A stretch of 56,594 bases of DNA from contig JBEVCF010000139.1 of assembly GCA_040514355.1 (NCBI GenBank), positions 1 through 56,594 on the forward strand, read 5' to 3'. Below, piece after piece: positions 23,146-33,483 of the stretch. Every line of letters begins with the position of its first letter. Position 1 is the stretch's first letter. This DNA is from Opacimonas sp040514355. GTDB lineage: Bacteria > Pseudomonadota > Gammaproteobacteria > Enterobacterales > Alteromonadaceae. Position numbers and translations under genes: made by a program. The notes below the pieces were generated by a model, which saw only the letters and a list, made by a program, of their open reading frames with translations, was not told the DNA's origin and did no database searches.

Positions 23146-24843
23146 ATGAAATCCACATTATTTCAATCCTTTTGTGCTGTTGTGCTCTTGGGATGCACAG
23201 CCTCCTCTTGGGCCTATGACCGCGTTACCGGCCATACCTTCGCCAGTCGCTCCGAAGTCATCGCCCAAAACGGCATGGCTGCGACCAGTCAACCATTGGC
23301 CACTCAAGTGGCGCTGGATATTCTCAAAGACGGTGGGAATGCGATTGATGCAGCCATTGCTGCGAATGCCATGCTTGGCTTAGTGGAGCCAACAGGCTGT
23401 GGTATTGGAGGCGATTTGTATGCCATTATCTGGGACGCCGAAACCAAAAAATTGCATGGTTTGAATGCCTCAGGACGCTCGCCTCAATCGTTGACGTTGG
23501 ACTATTTCAAACGGAACAATATAGACGAAATTCCTAAATTTGGTCCCTTACCGGTCTCGGTACCCGGTGCGGTTGATGGCTGGTTTGAGATGCACCAAAA
23601 ATTTGGTTCCAAACCCATGACCGAAATCCTAGCACCTGCCATACAATACGCACGTGATGGCTTTCCAGTATCAGAACTGATTGCCTATTATCTCGAGCGC
23701 TCTATTGCGAGAATTGGTCAATATGATGGCTTTGCACAGACGTATATGCCCAATGGTCGTACGCCACGCAAGGGGGAGATTTTCAAGAATCCGTATTTGG
23801 CCAGTACGTATGAAAAAATCGCCACAGGTGGTCGCGATGCCTTTTATAAAGGGGATATTGCGCGCACGATTGGGGCTTACATGAAAGAGCAGGGCGGCTT
23901 TTTAACTTATGAGGATATGGCTGCACACACCTCGACATGGGTTGAGCCCGTGTCAGCAAATTATCGCGGCTATGACGTGTGGGAACTGCCGCCTAATGGT
24001 CAAGGTATTGCCGCCCTACAGATCTTAAATATGATGGAGCGCTATGACGTTGAAGGGATGGGGTTTGGTTCACCTGAGTATATTCACACCTTTGTCGAAG
24101 CCAAAAAACTCGCTTTTGCTGATCGCGCCAAGTTTTACGCGGATATGGATTTTAATGACATTCCAGTTGAAACACTGATTTCCAAAGCTTACGCAGCTGA
24201 ACGACAAGCCCTTATCAATCCTGATAAAGCTGCCAAGCGCGTCGATGCGGGTCTCAATGAAGGTGATACTATATACCTAACTGTGGCGGATAAAGCAGGC
24301 AACATGGTTTCATTGATCCAAAGTAATTTCCGTGGCATGGGCTCAGGTATGATCCCTACGGGATTGGGGTTTGTACTACAAAATCGCGGTGAGTTGTTTG
24401 CTTTAGATCCCAAGCACTACAATGCCTATGCGCCGAACAAACGCCCCTTCCAAACTATCATTCCAGCATTTATCACGCGCGAGAATAAGCCTCTGATGAG
24501 CTTTGGTGTCATGGGCGGAGGGGCGCAACCCCAAATGCATGCACAGGTAGTGATGAACATTGTTGATTTTGGCATGAATATCCAAGAAGCAGGAGATGCG
24601 CCACGTATCTTACATTCTGGTTCATCCAGTCCGACTGGTTATGAGATGCAAGATGGTGGGTATGTCAGTCTGGAATCTGGCTTTAGCCGTGCAACGCGAC
24701 GTGCACTAGTCCAAAAAGGGCATGTTTTGCGCGATGTGTCAGGGGCGTTTGGTGGCTATCAAGGGATTTTGTATGATGCCAAAAACAACGTGTATTACGG
24801 CGCATCCGAATCGCGTAAAGACGGCCACGCAGCCGGATACTGA
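23146..24843 (+). CDS. ggt: Gamma-glutamyltransferase
   Basis: GGT cleaves glutathione and other gamma-glutamyl compounds, and transfers the glutamyl group to water or amino acids; it matures by self-cleavage into two subunits. The 565-residue protein begins with a signal peptide (to about residue 23, ending SSWA) for the periplasm. The small subunit should begin at the catalytic Thr in EGDTIYLTVADKAGN (about residue 377), and the GMIPTGLG and GVMGGGAQPQ segments follow. The sequence resembles the YwrD-like branch rather than E. coli Ggt, so the preferred substrate may not be glutathione. Confidence 0.9.
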   Translation: MKSTLFQSFCAVVLLGCTASSWAYDRVTGHTFASRSEVIAQNGMAATSQPLATQVALDILKDGGNAIDAAIAANAMLGLVEPTGCGIGGDLYAIIWDAETKKLHGLNASGRSPQSLTLDYFKRNNIDEIPKFGPLPVSVPGAVDGWFEMHQKFGSKPMTEILAPAIQYARDGFPVSELIAYYLERSIARIGQYDGFAQTYMPNGRTPRKGEIFKNPYLASTYEKIATGGRDAFYKGDIARTIGAYMKEQGGFLTYEDMAAHTSTWVEPVSANYRGYDVWELPPNGQGIAALQILNMMERYDVEGMGFGSPEYIHTFVEAKKLAFADRAKFYADMDFNDIPVETLISKAYAAERQALINPDKAAKRVDAGLNEGDTIYLTVADKAGNMVSLIQSNFRGMGSGMIPTGLGFVLQNRGELFALDPKHYNAYAPNKRPFQTIIPAFITRENKPLMSFGVMGGGAQPQMHAQVVMNIVDFGMNIQEAGDAPRILHSGSSSPTGYEMQDGGYVSLESGFSRATRRALVQKGHVLRDVSGAFGGYQGILYDAKNNVYYGASESRKDGHAAGY

Positions 24844-24941
24844 GCATTGTTGTGGGGCAATATAAAAGTCCCACAAAATCATGAAGCTTGGTATACTGAG
24901 TCTTAAAATAATAACATCGCAAAGTCCAAAGGTAATCAGGT

Positions 24942-25865
24942 ATGTCGCAACCACAAAAAGGCATCTGTGCAGAACCCAATTTGCATGCTCAGTACTTGTT
25001 TTACAATGTCCTGGATGATGATGGGCAAGCAGTTCGAGCTAAACTCGCGCGCGTGTTGGATATTTTTGCTCACTTTGACGACGAGCATTATGAAGCGATG
25101 GTGTCAGGAGTAATCGCGATTGGCAGTGATTATTTTTCTGAGTTATACCCCGGTCTTCGTCCGATCGAACTGAGTCCTTTTCCTGATATGCAGTGTGGTG
25201 AACGTTGTGCGCCTTCTCAAACAGCTGATGTGTTTATTCAAATTCGCGCCGATCGTCAGGATATCGTGTATGCCATTGCTACTGAAGTGCATGAACTACT
25301 GCGCTTACACGTCGAATTAGTCGATGATGTCAAAGGCTTTCGTTACCTCGATGGTCGAGATCTCAATGGTTTTGTAGAAACTGATGATAACCCAAGAGGA
25401 CTTGAAAAAGTGCGTGCCGCCATTATAGGTGATGAGGATCCTGACTTTGCCGGTGGCAGTTATATTCATACCCAAAAGTACCGGCATGACTTGCGCCGTT
25501 GGGCCTTGTTGTCAGAACGACATCAAGAGCAAATTATAGGACGTACCAAAGCGCATAATCTTCCTAGTACAGAAGCAAATGCCAGTTCGCATTATATCCG
25601 TTCACGTAATGCCGATGATGTTTGCAATAACAATCATTATCAACTTTTACGTCAGTCTATGCCTTATGCGGATATGCATGTACAAGGTTTGCTTCAGGTA
25701 ACCTGCTCTGCATCGACCAAGCCGTTTAAAACCATGTTGCATTCCATGATCTTTGGTGGACCGGATGAAGAGTATGACGCTTGGCTTGATTACACGAATG
25801 CTGAAACCGGGGGGGCTTATTTTGCCCCCGCCGTGACATTTCTCAAACAACGTGCTCAGTCGTAG
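24942..25865 (+). CDS. DyP-type heme peroxidase
   Basis: Dye-decolorizing peroxidases use hydrogen peroxide and heme to oxidise varied substrates. The 307-residue protein has the distal motif YLDGRDLNGF (GxxDG, catalytic Asp) near residue 130 and a candidate proximal heme His in SSHYIRSRNADD about 70 residues later, with the GLLQVTC and FLK ends of the family. The length and lack of a signal peptide fit the cytosolic YfeX-like class. No encapsulin gene is nearby. It may serve in defence against oxidative stress. Confidence 0.88.
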   Translation: MSQPQKGICAEPNLHAQYLFYNVLDDDGQAVRAKLARVLDIFAHFDDEHYEAMVSGVIAIGSDYFSELYPGLRPIELSPFPDMQCGERCAPSQTADVFIQIRADRQDIVYAIATEVHELLRLHVELVDDVKGFRYLDGRDLNGFVETDDNPRGLEKVRAAIIGDEDPDFAGGSYIHTQKYRHDLRRWALLSERHQEQIIGRTKAHNLPSTEANASSHYIRSRNADDVCNNNHYQLLRQSMPYADMHVQGLLQVTCSASTKPFKTMLHSMIFGGPDEEYDAWLDYTNAETGGAYFAPAVTFLKQRAQS

Positions 25866-25871
25866 TAAGCG

Positions 25872-27164
25872 TTAAGACAAATGAGCCACGTCCTGAAACA
25901 CTTTATCTGCAGCCGCTAGTGTCGCATCAATGATGTCCGCTGTATGTGCTTTGGACACAAAACCCGCCTCAAAAATGGCTGGCGCAAGGTAGACTCCTTG
26001 TTCAAGCATGCCGTGATAAAACGCTTTGAATTGTGCATTATTGCAAGATATGGCTTGTTGATAGTTAGTGACTTTTTCTGCATCCGTGAAAAAGATCCCA
26101 AACATTGAACCGGCTACATTATATGTCATCGGTATACCATGCTTGTGTGCTAACGCAGTGAGGCCTTCCGCAAGCTTTTGGGTGTTATCAAAAATACTCG
26201 TATATAAGTCAGGTTCTTCAAGTTGGCTAAGTGCAGCTAGCCCCGCCGCCATAGCAACAGGGTTACCTGACAATGTACCGGCTTGGTAGATAGGACCTGT
26301 AGGAGCGATATGATTAATAATCTTAGCTTTACCACCGAAACAACCGACCGGCATCCCACCACCTATTACTTTCCCTAAACAGGTCAAGTCGGGAGTGACA
26401 CCAAAGCGTTCTTGTGCTCCACCACGCGACACGCGGAAACCTGTCATGACTTCGTCAAAAATCAATACTGCGCCATATTCATCACAGGTGGCTCTGAGTC
26501 CTTCGAGAAATCCTGGTACTGGGGGGATGCAGTTCATATTACCCGCAACTGGCTCTACGATAATACACGCAATATCATCAGGGCAAGAAGCAAACGCCTC
26601 ACGCACACTGTCGAGGTTGTTGTATTCGACCGTTATGGTATGTTTGGCAAAATCATCAGGGACCCCAGGAGATGAAGGCACACCTAGCGTCAAAGCCCCA
26701 GAACCAGCTTTAACCAATAACGAATCAGCATGACCGTGATAACAACCTTCAAACTTCAAAATTTTATTGCGAGACGTGTAACCACGCGCCAAACGAATCG
26801 CTGACATGGTAGCTTCTGTACCTGAGTTCACCATGCGCACCATTTCCATTGATGGTACGAGTTTACTGACTTTTTCTGCCATGTGGATCTCGTCTTCGGT
26901 CGGAGCACCAAAACTCAAACCACTGTGACTGGCTTCGATGACGGCATTGCGAATGGTATCGTTGTTGTGCCCCAAGACCATCGGTCCCCAAGACTGGATG
27001 TAGTCAATGTAGCGCTGTCCATCTGCATCCCAGATATATGGGCCATCCGCTTTGGTAATAAAACGCGGTGTACCACCGACCGCTTTAAAAGCGCGCACCG
27101 GTGAGTTTACCCCGCCAGGGATGGTTTTTTGAGCGCGTGCAAACAACGCTTCAGACTTGGTCAT
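25872..27164 (-). CDS. hemL: Glutamate-1-semialdehyde 2,1-aminomutase
   Basis: HemL converts glutamate-1-semialdehyde to 5-aminolevulinate, the first tetrapyrrole precursor, with PLP/PMP. The 430-residue length, N-terminal PGGVNSPVRAF, GCYHGHADSLLVKAGSGALT and the PLP Lys in CLGKVIGGGMPVG are diagnostic. It begins 2 bases after the pyrB stop, so the two share a transcript despite unrelated pathways. It converges with the DyP gene, six bases away. Confidence 0.97.
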   Translation of the reverse strand: MTKSEALFARAQKTIPGGVNSPVRAFKAVGGTPRFITKADGPYIWDADGQRYIDYIQSWGPMVLGHNNDTIRNAVIEASHSGLSFGAPTEDEIHMAEKVSKLVPSMEMVRMVNSGTEATMSAIRLARGYTSRNKILKFEGCYHGHADSLLVKAGSGALTLGVPSSPGVPDDFAKHTITVEYNNLDSVREAFASCPDDIACIIVEPVAGNMNCIPPVPGFLEGLRATCDEYGAVLIFDEVMTGFRVSRGGAQERFGVTPDLTCLGKVIGGGMPVGCFGGKAKIINHIAPTGPIYQAGTLSGNPVAMAAGLAALSQLEEPDLYTSIFDNTQKLAEGLTALAHKHGIPMTYNVAGSMFGIFFTDAEKVTNYQQAISCNNAQFKAFYHGMLEQGVYLAPAIFEAGFVSKAHTADIIDATLAAADKVFQDVAHLS

Positions 27165-27166
27165 AA

Positions 27167-28183
27167 CTAACTACTCTTGTTGGTGTGCCACAGCACGGGT
27201 TGTTCGTGTTTATGCATAATATTCTCAACGCCTAGTGTCAATGCAAACAAGGCCATACGGACCAGGACTCCGTTGTCTGTTTGGCGAAAAATGGCTAGGT
27301 TGGGATGCGAATTTAAATCGTTGTCTAATTCATTTGCCTCTGCTCGAGAATCTCTGGGTAGAGGGTGCATGATCACGGTTTTGGATTGGAAGTGTTTGGT
27401 ATAGATTTGTTGGTCCAAACGAAATTTACCACGGTATTTGTTGGCTTCATCTTGAGTGACAAAACGCTCTTCTTGCACCCGTGTTTGGTAACAAATATCA
27501 GCATCAAGACTACCTTCTAGTTGGTCACTGATGGTGATTTTATGTCCCGCAGCACTGATGACATCTATCACACTTTGCGGCATAGCCAGTGCTTGTGGTG
27601 CGATTAAAGTAAAATGAATGTTATTGTAAAGACTCAGTAATTTAGCCAAAGAGTGTACGGTACGACCATATTTTAGGTCTCCAATCATGGCAATGTGCAA
27701 ACCATCAATACTTTGGTTGTGCGCGCGGCATTCTTTTTCAATCGTGAATAAATCGAGCAAAGCTTGGGTAGGGTGCTCATTGGCACCATCGCCACCGTTG
27801 ATTACGGGAATACGACTGCCACTAGCAAATTCTGCCACTGAGCCTGCAACTGGGTGTCGCATCGCAATGATATCTGAGTAGCCACTCAAGACCCGAGCGG
27901 TATCATACAAGGATTCACCTTTTGCCAGCGCAGAGTTACTCATGCCTGTGGTTTCGCGAACAGCCCCTCCCAGTAGGTTGAAGGCAGTACCAAAGCTAAC
28001 TCGAGTGCGAGTGCTCGGCTCGAAAAACAAGTTACCCAAAATTGCGCCTCGTAATACTTCAGTGCGCTTTTGACGCAATGCGTAAGGCTGCATTTTATTT
28101 GCAACACTGAAAATATACTCAATTGCGGCACGGTCGAATTGGTTCACACTGAGAATGTGTTCACCTTTAAAAGGGTTGCTCAT
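27167..28183 (-). CDS. pyrB: Aspartate carbamoyltransferase catalytic chain
   Basis: PyrB joins carbamoyl phosphate and aspartate in pyrimidine synthesis. The 338-residue protein has the carbamoyl-phosphate loop FEPSTRTRVSFG, the GDGANEHPTQALLD helix and the MHPLPRDSRAEANELD and FRQTDNGVLVRMAL segments. It is longer than E. coli PyrB (311) and matches the form found in Shewanella and relatives. No pyrI regulatory subunit gene follows; hemL does. So allosteric control by PyrI is unlikely from this locus. Confidence 0.95.
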   Translation of the reverse strand: MSNPFKGEHILSVNQFDRAAIEYIFSVANKMQPYALRQKRTEVLRGAILGNLFFEPSTRTRVSFGTAFNLLGGAVRETTGMSNSALAKGESLYDTARVLSGYSDIIAMRHPVAGSVAEFASGSRIPVINGGDGANEHPTQALLDLFTIEKECRAHNQSIDGLHIAMIGDLKYGRTVHSLAKLLSLYNNIHFTLIAPQALAMPQSVIDVISAAGHKITISDQLEGSLDADICYQTRVQEERFVTQDEANKYRGKFRLDQQIYTKHFQSKTVIMHPLPRDSRAEANELDNDLNSHPNLAIFRQTDNGVLVRMALFALTLGVENIMHKHEQPVLWHTNKSS

Positions 28184-28246
28184 AGTAAGTCACAACAGTT
28201 GAATGTGGGTGGAGTATAGCAAAAATCAAATTGTGAAGACTAGGGT

Positions 28247-28930
28247 TTAGCCGGAAATGCTGTGCAAAATTGCGATAAACTTTTGGCATCCTGCATGAGC
28301 ATATTCTTGCTGCTCTACTTTACTCATATTTGATGACAACCCTAATATACTTTTCATATGGTAATCACCTTTTAGCAGATTAAAAAAATCATAAGACAGG
28401 TCTGCGACCGTGCGGGGCGATAGCTGAGGGTATGCTAGTTGAAGTTGTGCTTGTAACATGTCCGTTGCTTGCTGTGGCCCTGCGGTATAGAACAGTTCTG
28501 CAACCTCAGGATTGGTTTTGGATTCAGCAATGACGACGGCATACATCGCGACGACCATTTCGTCATGCATTAACGCTACAAAATGTTCTGCTAGCGCGAG
28601 CAACTTAGTCTCGATTGATGTTGTACTATCATGATAGGCAGTAGTGTCTAATTCATACTCTCGACATTTATTATCAATGACGGCTTTAAACAATTCGGCT
28701 TTGCTTTTGAAATGTGAATAAACGGTTTGTTTTGACACGCCGGCATGTTTAGCAATCGTATCCATAGATGTCAGACTGTATCCATCTTGTAGGAACAAGT
28801 ACGCTGCGCCCTCAAGGATTTGAACTCGCTTTTGTTGGTCTTTGGGTCGGCCAATATGGGCATGGTGTAGATGATGTTGAAAGGGCACGTGTTGTTCTCT
28901 TTGAGTAATATATTGGCTCGTTCGGCCCAC
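28247..28930 (-). CDS. TetR family regulator, probable repressor of the RND pump
   Basis: The 227-residue protein carries a 30-residue basic, His-rich N-terminal extension before the TetR domain (QILEGAAYLFLQDGYSLTSMDTIAKHAGVSKQTVYSHF pattern, about 37-80). The ligand domain is of the AcrR C-terminal type (about 100-220). It is divergent from the RND operon, and a dyad covers the pump promoter in the shared spacer, so it most likely represses the pump and responds to a toxic ligand. The true start may be internal if the His-rich part is not translated. Confidence 0.85.
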   Translation of the reverse strand: MGRTSQYITQREQHVPFQHHLHHAHIGRPKDQQKRVQILEGAAYLFLQDGYSLTSMDTIAKHAGVSKQTVYSHFKSKAELFKAVIDNKCREYELDTTAYHDSTTSIETKLLALAEHFVALMHDEMVVAMYAVVIAESKTNPEVAELFYTAGPQQATDMLQAQLQLAYPQLSPRTVADLSYDFFNLLKGDYHMKSILGLSSNMSKVEQQEYAHAGCQKFIAILHSISG

Positions 28931-28979
28931 AGCTTAGAACAACATTAAGTTGGCGGCTGAAGCGTAAAAAATCATAAAA

Positions 28980-29008
28980 TAGACTAGTAAGTCTAGTATT
29001 TCTATAAT
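28980..29008 (+). promoter_or_regulatory. Promoter of the RND operon with overlapping dyad operator
   Basis: TAGACT (28980-28985) and a consensus TATAAT (29003-29008) are 17 bases apart. The dyad TAGACT-N4-AGTCTA at 28980-28995 covers the -35 box and part of the spacer, where the divergent TetR protein would block polymerase. The start ATG is 48 bases past the -10 box. Confidence 0.65.
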
Positions 29009-29055
29009 AGCATTAGTGCAGTTATTGTACAGTGTAATTCTACACCAGGAACACT

Positions 29056-30207
29056 ATGACCCAACCAGCATCACCACAAACAGCAACAAGCCCAGAGCAG
29101 ACTAATAGCAGCGGTTCGTTGGTCCTACTCATTGCCCTGTGTCTCAGTGGTTTAGTCGTTTTAATGATGTTTTCTGGCAGTGGCAAAGCGCAACAAGAAT
29201 CTCCTCCCATCGTGACACAACCAGTGGTTGTTGCCCCCGTTGTGTATCAATCTTCCTATACCAAACCCTACCAAGCCGCAGGCAAAATCGAAGCTCAGCA
29301 GCAAGCTATGGTGGGGTTTGAACGTGCTGGAAGGATATCTTCCGTGTTGGTTGAGGACGGCGCCAGAATTAAAACAGGTCAACTGCTAGCAAAACTGGAT
29401 ACCGAGCGCTTAGATGCGCAAATAAATGAATTACAGGCAGCTAAACGTTTAGCGGAAGCTGAGGTCCGTTTGGCGACGAATTCTCAAGTACGAGTGGCCA
29501 ATTTGGTAAAACGCAAGTTAGATTCTGAACAACGCTTGGATGAAGTGTCCGAAAATCTCAACATTGCCCAGGCTCGTCTAGAGCAAATCACCGCGCAATT
29601 AGCCTCACTCGCAGTAGAAACGCGCAAAGCAGAATTGCGAGCGGTGACAGATGGACATGTCATTAAACGGCTAGTGGACCCAGGCGCTGTCGTAGGTACA
29701 GGTCAACCCGTTCTCGAATTGGCATCCAATGCACAGTTACAAGCACGCGTGCCCTTGCCACCTGAGATCGCTGTAAACATGAAGGTCGGTCAATACATGA
29801 CGCTTAACATTGCTGGTTCCACCGTGAATGCGCAATTGTTATCTCTGGGCTCACAACGCAATTTGCGTACTCGCACTGTTGATGCGTTGTTTGCGATACC
29901 ACCAAATACGAGTGTCTTGGTGGGCGATTTGGTGACTGCCCGATTACCCACTGAGCTCAAACAGATAGGGGCTTGGTTACCGGTTTCAGCACTGGCCAAT
30001 GGTATACGAGGTATGTGGACTGTTTTGGTTGCCAAGCAGGTTGGTAAGACAACATTGGAGAGTCGTACCATTGAAATTATTTTTACCGACGGCGAAAAGG
30101 CGTTTGTTCAAGGTGCAGTTGCTCAAAATGATTTAGTGGTCGTAGCTGGGACACATCGTTTTGTGCCCGGGCAAACTGTATTCGCAAAACTCGCGCCGGG
30201 CCAGTAA
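29056..30207 (+). CDS. RND efflux periplasmic adaptor (membrane fusion protein)
   Basis: The 383-residue protein has an N-terminal membrane anchor (about 22-40; no lipobox), then the half-lipoyl motif (GRISSVLVEDGARIKTGQLLAKLD), a helical hairpin (about 120-175), the second lipoyl half with DGHVIKRLVDPGAVVGTGQPVLELA, and a beta-barrel. It links the inner membrane pump to an outer membrane channel, which is not encoded here (TolC-like from elsewhere). The pump gene begins 2 bases after the stop. Confidence 0.92.
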   Translation: MTQPASPQTATSPEQTNSSGSLVLLIALCLSGLVVLMMFSGSGKAQQESPPIVTQPVVVAPVVYQSSYTKPYQAAGKIEAQQQAMVGFERAGRISSVLVEDGARIKTGQLLAKLDTERLDAQINELQAAKRLAEAEVRLATNSQVRVANLVKRKLDSEQRLDEVSENLNIAQARLEQITAQLASLAVETRKAELRAVTDGHVIKRLVDPGAVVGTGQPVLELASNAQLQARVPLPPEIAVNMKVGQYMTLNIAGSTVNAQLLSLGSQRNLRTRTVDALFAIPPNTSVLVGDLVTARLPTELKQIGAWLPVSALANGIRGMWTVLVAKQVGKTTLESRTIEIIFTDGEKAFVQGAVAQNDLVVVAGTHRFVPGQTVFAKLAPGQ

Positions 30208-30209
30208 TT

Positions 30210-33200
30210 ATGAACCACACTAAACACGTGCCTAAATATCCATGGTATAGTATGTTTGTTCGTAGTGGGCACTTACTCTTTTTGTCCATCACTATCATTA
30301 TCGTTGCAGGCATGTCCGCGATTAATACCTTACCTCGATTAGAGGACCCGCGTATTGACCTTCGCTATACCTTAATCCTAACTATGTATCCAGGTGCTTC
30401 AGCGCAACGCGTAGAAGCGTTAGTCAGTGATGTGTTAGAAGATGAATTGCGTGAGTTATATGAGATCAAAAAGATAGAGTCGATCTCCAAAGCAGGCTTT
30501 TCTTTATTGACAGTGGAGTTACAGGACTGGGTCGACAATACCACTAACCAACAAATCTTAGGTAAAATTCGTGACCGCGTTGATGATGCATCACAGCGTT
30601 TTCCGCCTGGCGCAATGGCTCCCGTGATGGAGGATAACCGGGGAGCAACGGCTTATACTGTGCAATATGCAATCAGTCCTGTGTACCCTGATACTATGCC
30701 GACGTATATGGCGACGCGCTTCGCTCAGGAGTTTGCCGATAACTTGCGTAACGTATCGGGTACTGAAGTTGTCAATTTATACGGTGCGACGCAAGAAGAA
30801 ATCACAGTCAATATTCATCCCAACAAACTCGCTTTGGTCGGGTTAACTGCGCAAGATGTCAGTGACGCGATCGCAGGAGCCGATCCAAAACTTCCCGCAG
30901 GTGTGGTATTCACTGATCATCTGAATTTACGCGTGCAAGTTGCACAAGTGTTAGAGAGCCTGGATGTAATCAACAATATTCCGTTGCTTGAACACCAAGG
31001 TGATTACTTGCGAGTAGCGGATGTGGCTGATGTGACGCGAGGTGTCCAATCCCCTCGCAGTACATATGCTCTAGTGAACGCCCAGCCAGTTGTAATGGTG
31101 GCAGCTCGGATGCAAACGAACGTTCGAGTTGATCAGTGGACGGAGCAAATCAAAGCGAAGGCTGCAGTATTCGAGCAGATGCACGGAGCATCAATCGATA
31201 TTGCGTTGGTGTTTGAACAAAACCGATATACAGAAGCGCGGCTCAATGAGCTCACGGGCAACTTATTACTTGGGTGTATGGTTGTGATGCTCGTGATTTT
31301 GATCTTTATGGGGTGGAAGGCGTCATGGATCGTTGGGTTATCTCTACCATTAAGTGCCTTTTTTGCGGTGTTTTCTCTTGGTTTTTTTGGCGAATCGATT
31401 CATCAGATGTCGATTTTTGGGGTCATTATCGCAATTGGTTTGTTAATCGATAACGCAATCGTCATCACGGATGAAATCCGACAGAATCTGTTGATACCTG
31501 GAATCAGTCGGGTGCAAGCGTTGGTTAAAAGTGTCAGTCATTTATTTGTGCCACTGTTGGCATCTACATTGACGACTATTTTGGGATTTATGCCGATATT
31601 TCTATTGAATGGCAATATTGGCGATTTCATCAGTTCTATCGCGATAAGTGTGGTAATGGCATTATTTGGCTCGTTTTGGATCTCATTGTCAATCATTGCT
31701 GCACTCGCTGCGAGATTCTTACCACGGGGACATGCAGACAATACACCTTGGTATGTCCGTGGATTACAAGGACCTCAGCTATCCAATGCGTTTCGAGTTT
31801 GGTTAGGGAAGGCCTTACATCAACCTTTAGTGTATATACCTGCCATTGTTCTGATTTGTGTTGTTGGATTTGTGTTAGCAGGGCGTTTGGCCAACGTATT
31901 TTTCCCATCAGCGGATCGCGATCAATTTGCAATTGAAGTCATATTACCGGTAGGTACGAACATTGAAACAACGTATGCACTTACCCAAGATATCGATGCA
32001 CATATAAAAAACTACGAGGGTATCGAGCAAACACAATGGTTAATCGGTAGCTCGATACCTACCGTCTATTATAATCAAGTTATGAACCGTGATAACTCTC
32101 CTGAGTACGCGAACGGAGTGATTACAGTGGATACGATGACGCGTGCGACGATGCTTATCGATACATTACAATCCGATTTGCAGGCGAGTTACCCACAAGC
32201 TAAGGTGATTGTTAAAGCCTTTGGTCAGGGTCCACCAATACCCGCACCAGTGGAAGTAGATGTGTATGGTCCTGATTTGAACGAACTGGAGCGGATAGGT
32301 CGTGATATTCGTGCCGTATTTGCTCAAACACCGGGTATTTCTCAGTCTACCGCCTCAATTACACTGAGTGAGCCAGAGGTCACGATTAACACAACCCGTG
32401 ACCAAGTTAGTTTAGCGGGCTTGTCCTTAAACGAATTATCTGGGCAGTTACAATTGGCATTAAATGGTCAAATAGGCGGTTCTATTGTTGAGCAAACAGA
32501 AGAAATACCAATTCGAGTACGCATTTCTGATGAACAGCGCAGTGACCTAACGCATTTAGCCGCCTTGCCCTTAGCGAGTCGGCAGTATGATATTCATCAT
32601 CCGTTTCTACAGGTGGCAGCATTGGGTGACTTTACCATAAGTCCGTCACTGTCTGGGATCACACGTAAAGACAGTGAACGCGTCAATCGTATCCAAGGCT
32701 TTTTGTTACAGGGCGTCCCTGCCGTAACCGTATCCAACCAAATCATGGAGACGCTTAAAGATTATCCCTTGCCTCCTGGTTATCGGATCAAAATGGCGGG
32801 GGATGCCGACAAACAAAACGAAGCGTTAGGCCAACTAGGCACATATGCACCGGTATTGTTAGTTATGATGATCACCACTTTGATCTTATCTTTCCAAAGC
32901 TTGCGTTTTGCCGCCTCGATTGGTTCAGTGGCAATCTTATCCGTGGGCTTAGGGATGTTAAGCTTGTGGTTGTCTGGCCTGCCAATTGGCTTTAACCCTC
33001 TGTTAGGATGTGCCGGTTTGATTGGCGTGGCGATCAATGGTTCAATTGTCGTGATCGCAGCCATTAAAGCCAACCCTCAAGCTTTAGCGGGTAATACGGA
33101 CGCCATTGTAGATGAAACCATGGGCTGTTCTCGTCACATACTTTCGACCACGTTCACAACCGTGGGTGGATTTATTCCGTTGTTGTTGTTTACTTCAGGT

Positions 33201-33347
33201 TCCTTCTGGCCTCCGTTAGCAGTAGTGCTTGCCGGTGGGGTGGGATTTTCGGTGATACTGTCCCTCGTTTATACACCAGTATTAATTGGTACCTTGTGTC
33301 GTATTCGGCAACGCAAGGTGGATCGCCAACATATTAAGCCTGTGTAG
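30210..33347 (+). CDS. RND efflux transporter permease
   Basis: This 1045-residue protein has the RND plan: 12 membrane helices with large periplasmic loops after helices 1 and 7. In TM4 the proton-relay motif is GLLIDNAIV, with Asp-Asn where AcrB has Asp-Asp; this is seen in other HAE-1-type pumps. The C-terminal half is shorter on acidic relay residues. Substrates cannot be inferred. It is in an operon with the adaptor and under likely control of the divergent TetR regulator. Confidence 0.92.
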   Translation: MNHTKHVPKYPWYSMFVRSGHLLFLSITIIIVAGMSAINTLPRLEDPRIDLRYTLILTMYPGASAQRVEALVSDVLEDELRELYEIKKIESISKAGFSLLTVELQDWVDNTTNQQILGKIRDRVDDASQRFPPGAMAPVMEDNRGATAYTVQYAISPVYPDTMPTYMATRFAQEFADNLRNVSGTEVVNLYGATQEEITVNIHPNKLALVGLTAQDVSDAIAGADPKLPAGVVFTDHLNLRVQVAQVLESLDVINNIPLLEHQGDYLRVADVADVTRGVQSPRSTYALVNAQPVVMVAARMQTNVRVDQWTEQIKAKAAVFEQMHGASIDIALVFEQNRYTEARLNELTGNLLLGCMVVMLVILIFMGWKASWIVGLSLPLSAFFAVFSLGFFGESIHQMSIFGVIIAIGLLIDNAIVITDEIRQNLLIPGISRVQALVKSVSHLFVPLLASTLTTILGFMPIFLLNGNIGDFISSIAISVVMALFGSFWISLSIIAALAARFLPRGHADNTPWYVRGLQGPQLSNAFRVWLGKALHQPLVYIPAIVLICVVGFVLAGRLANVFFPSADRDQFAIEVILPVGTNIETTYALTQDIDAHIKNYEGIEQTQWLIGSSIPTVYYNQVMNRDNSPEYANGVITVDTMTRATMLIDTLQSDLQASYPQAKVIVKAFGQGPPIPAPVEVDVYGPDLNELERIGRDIRAVFAQTPGISQSTASITLSEPEVTINTTRDQVSLAGLSLNELSGQLQLALNGQIGGSIVEQTEEIPIRVRISDEQRSDLTHLAALPLASRQYDIHHPFLQVAALGDFTISPSLSGITRKDSERVNRIQGFLLQGVPAVTVSNQIMETLKDYPLPPGYRIKMAGDADKQNEALGQLGTYAPVLLVMMITTLILSFQSLRFAASIGSVAILSVGLGMLSLWLSGLPIGFNPLLGCAGLIGVAINGSIVVIAAIKANPQALAGNTDAIVDETMGCSRHILSTTFTTVGGFIPLLLFTSGSFWPPLAVVLAGGVGFSVILSLVYTPVLIGTLCRIRQRKVDRQHIKPV

Positions 33348-33483
33348 TCCGCTGAGCAGTTAGATAAAAGTGAACCAAACAACACACATTACCATATCAG
33401 AATTGTTAACTGTGCACGCAATCGGTAAGTGCGTGTTATGATCCTCGTATTTTGGATCGTTTTTAGAATTTATATTGCTTGCT

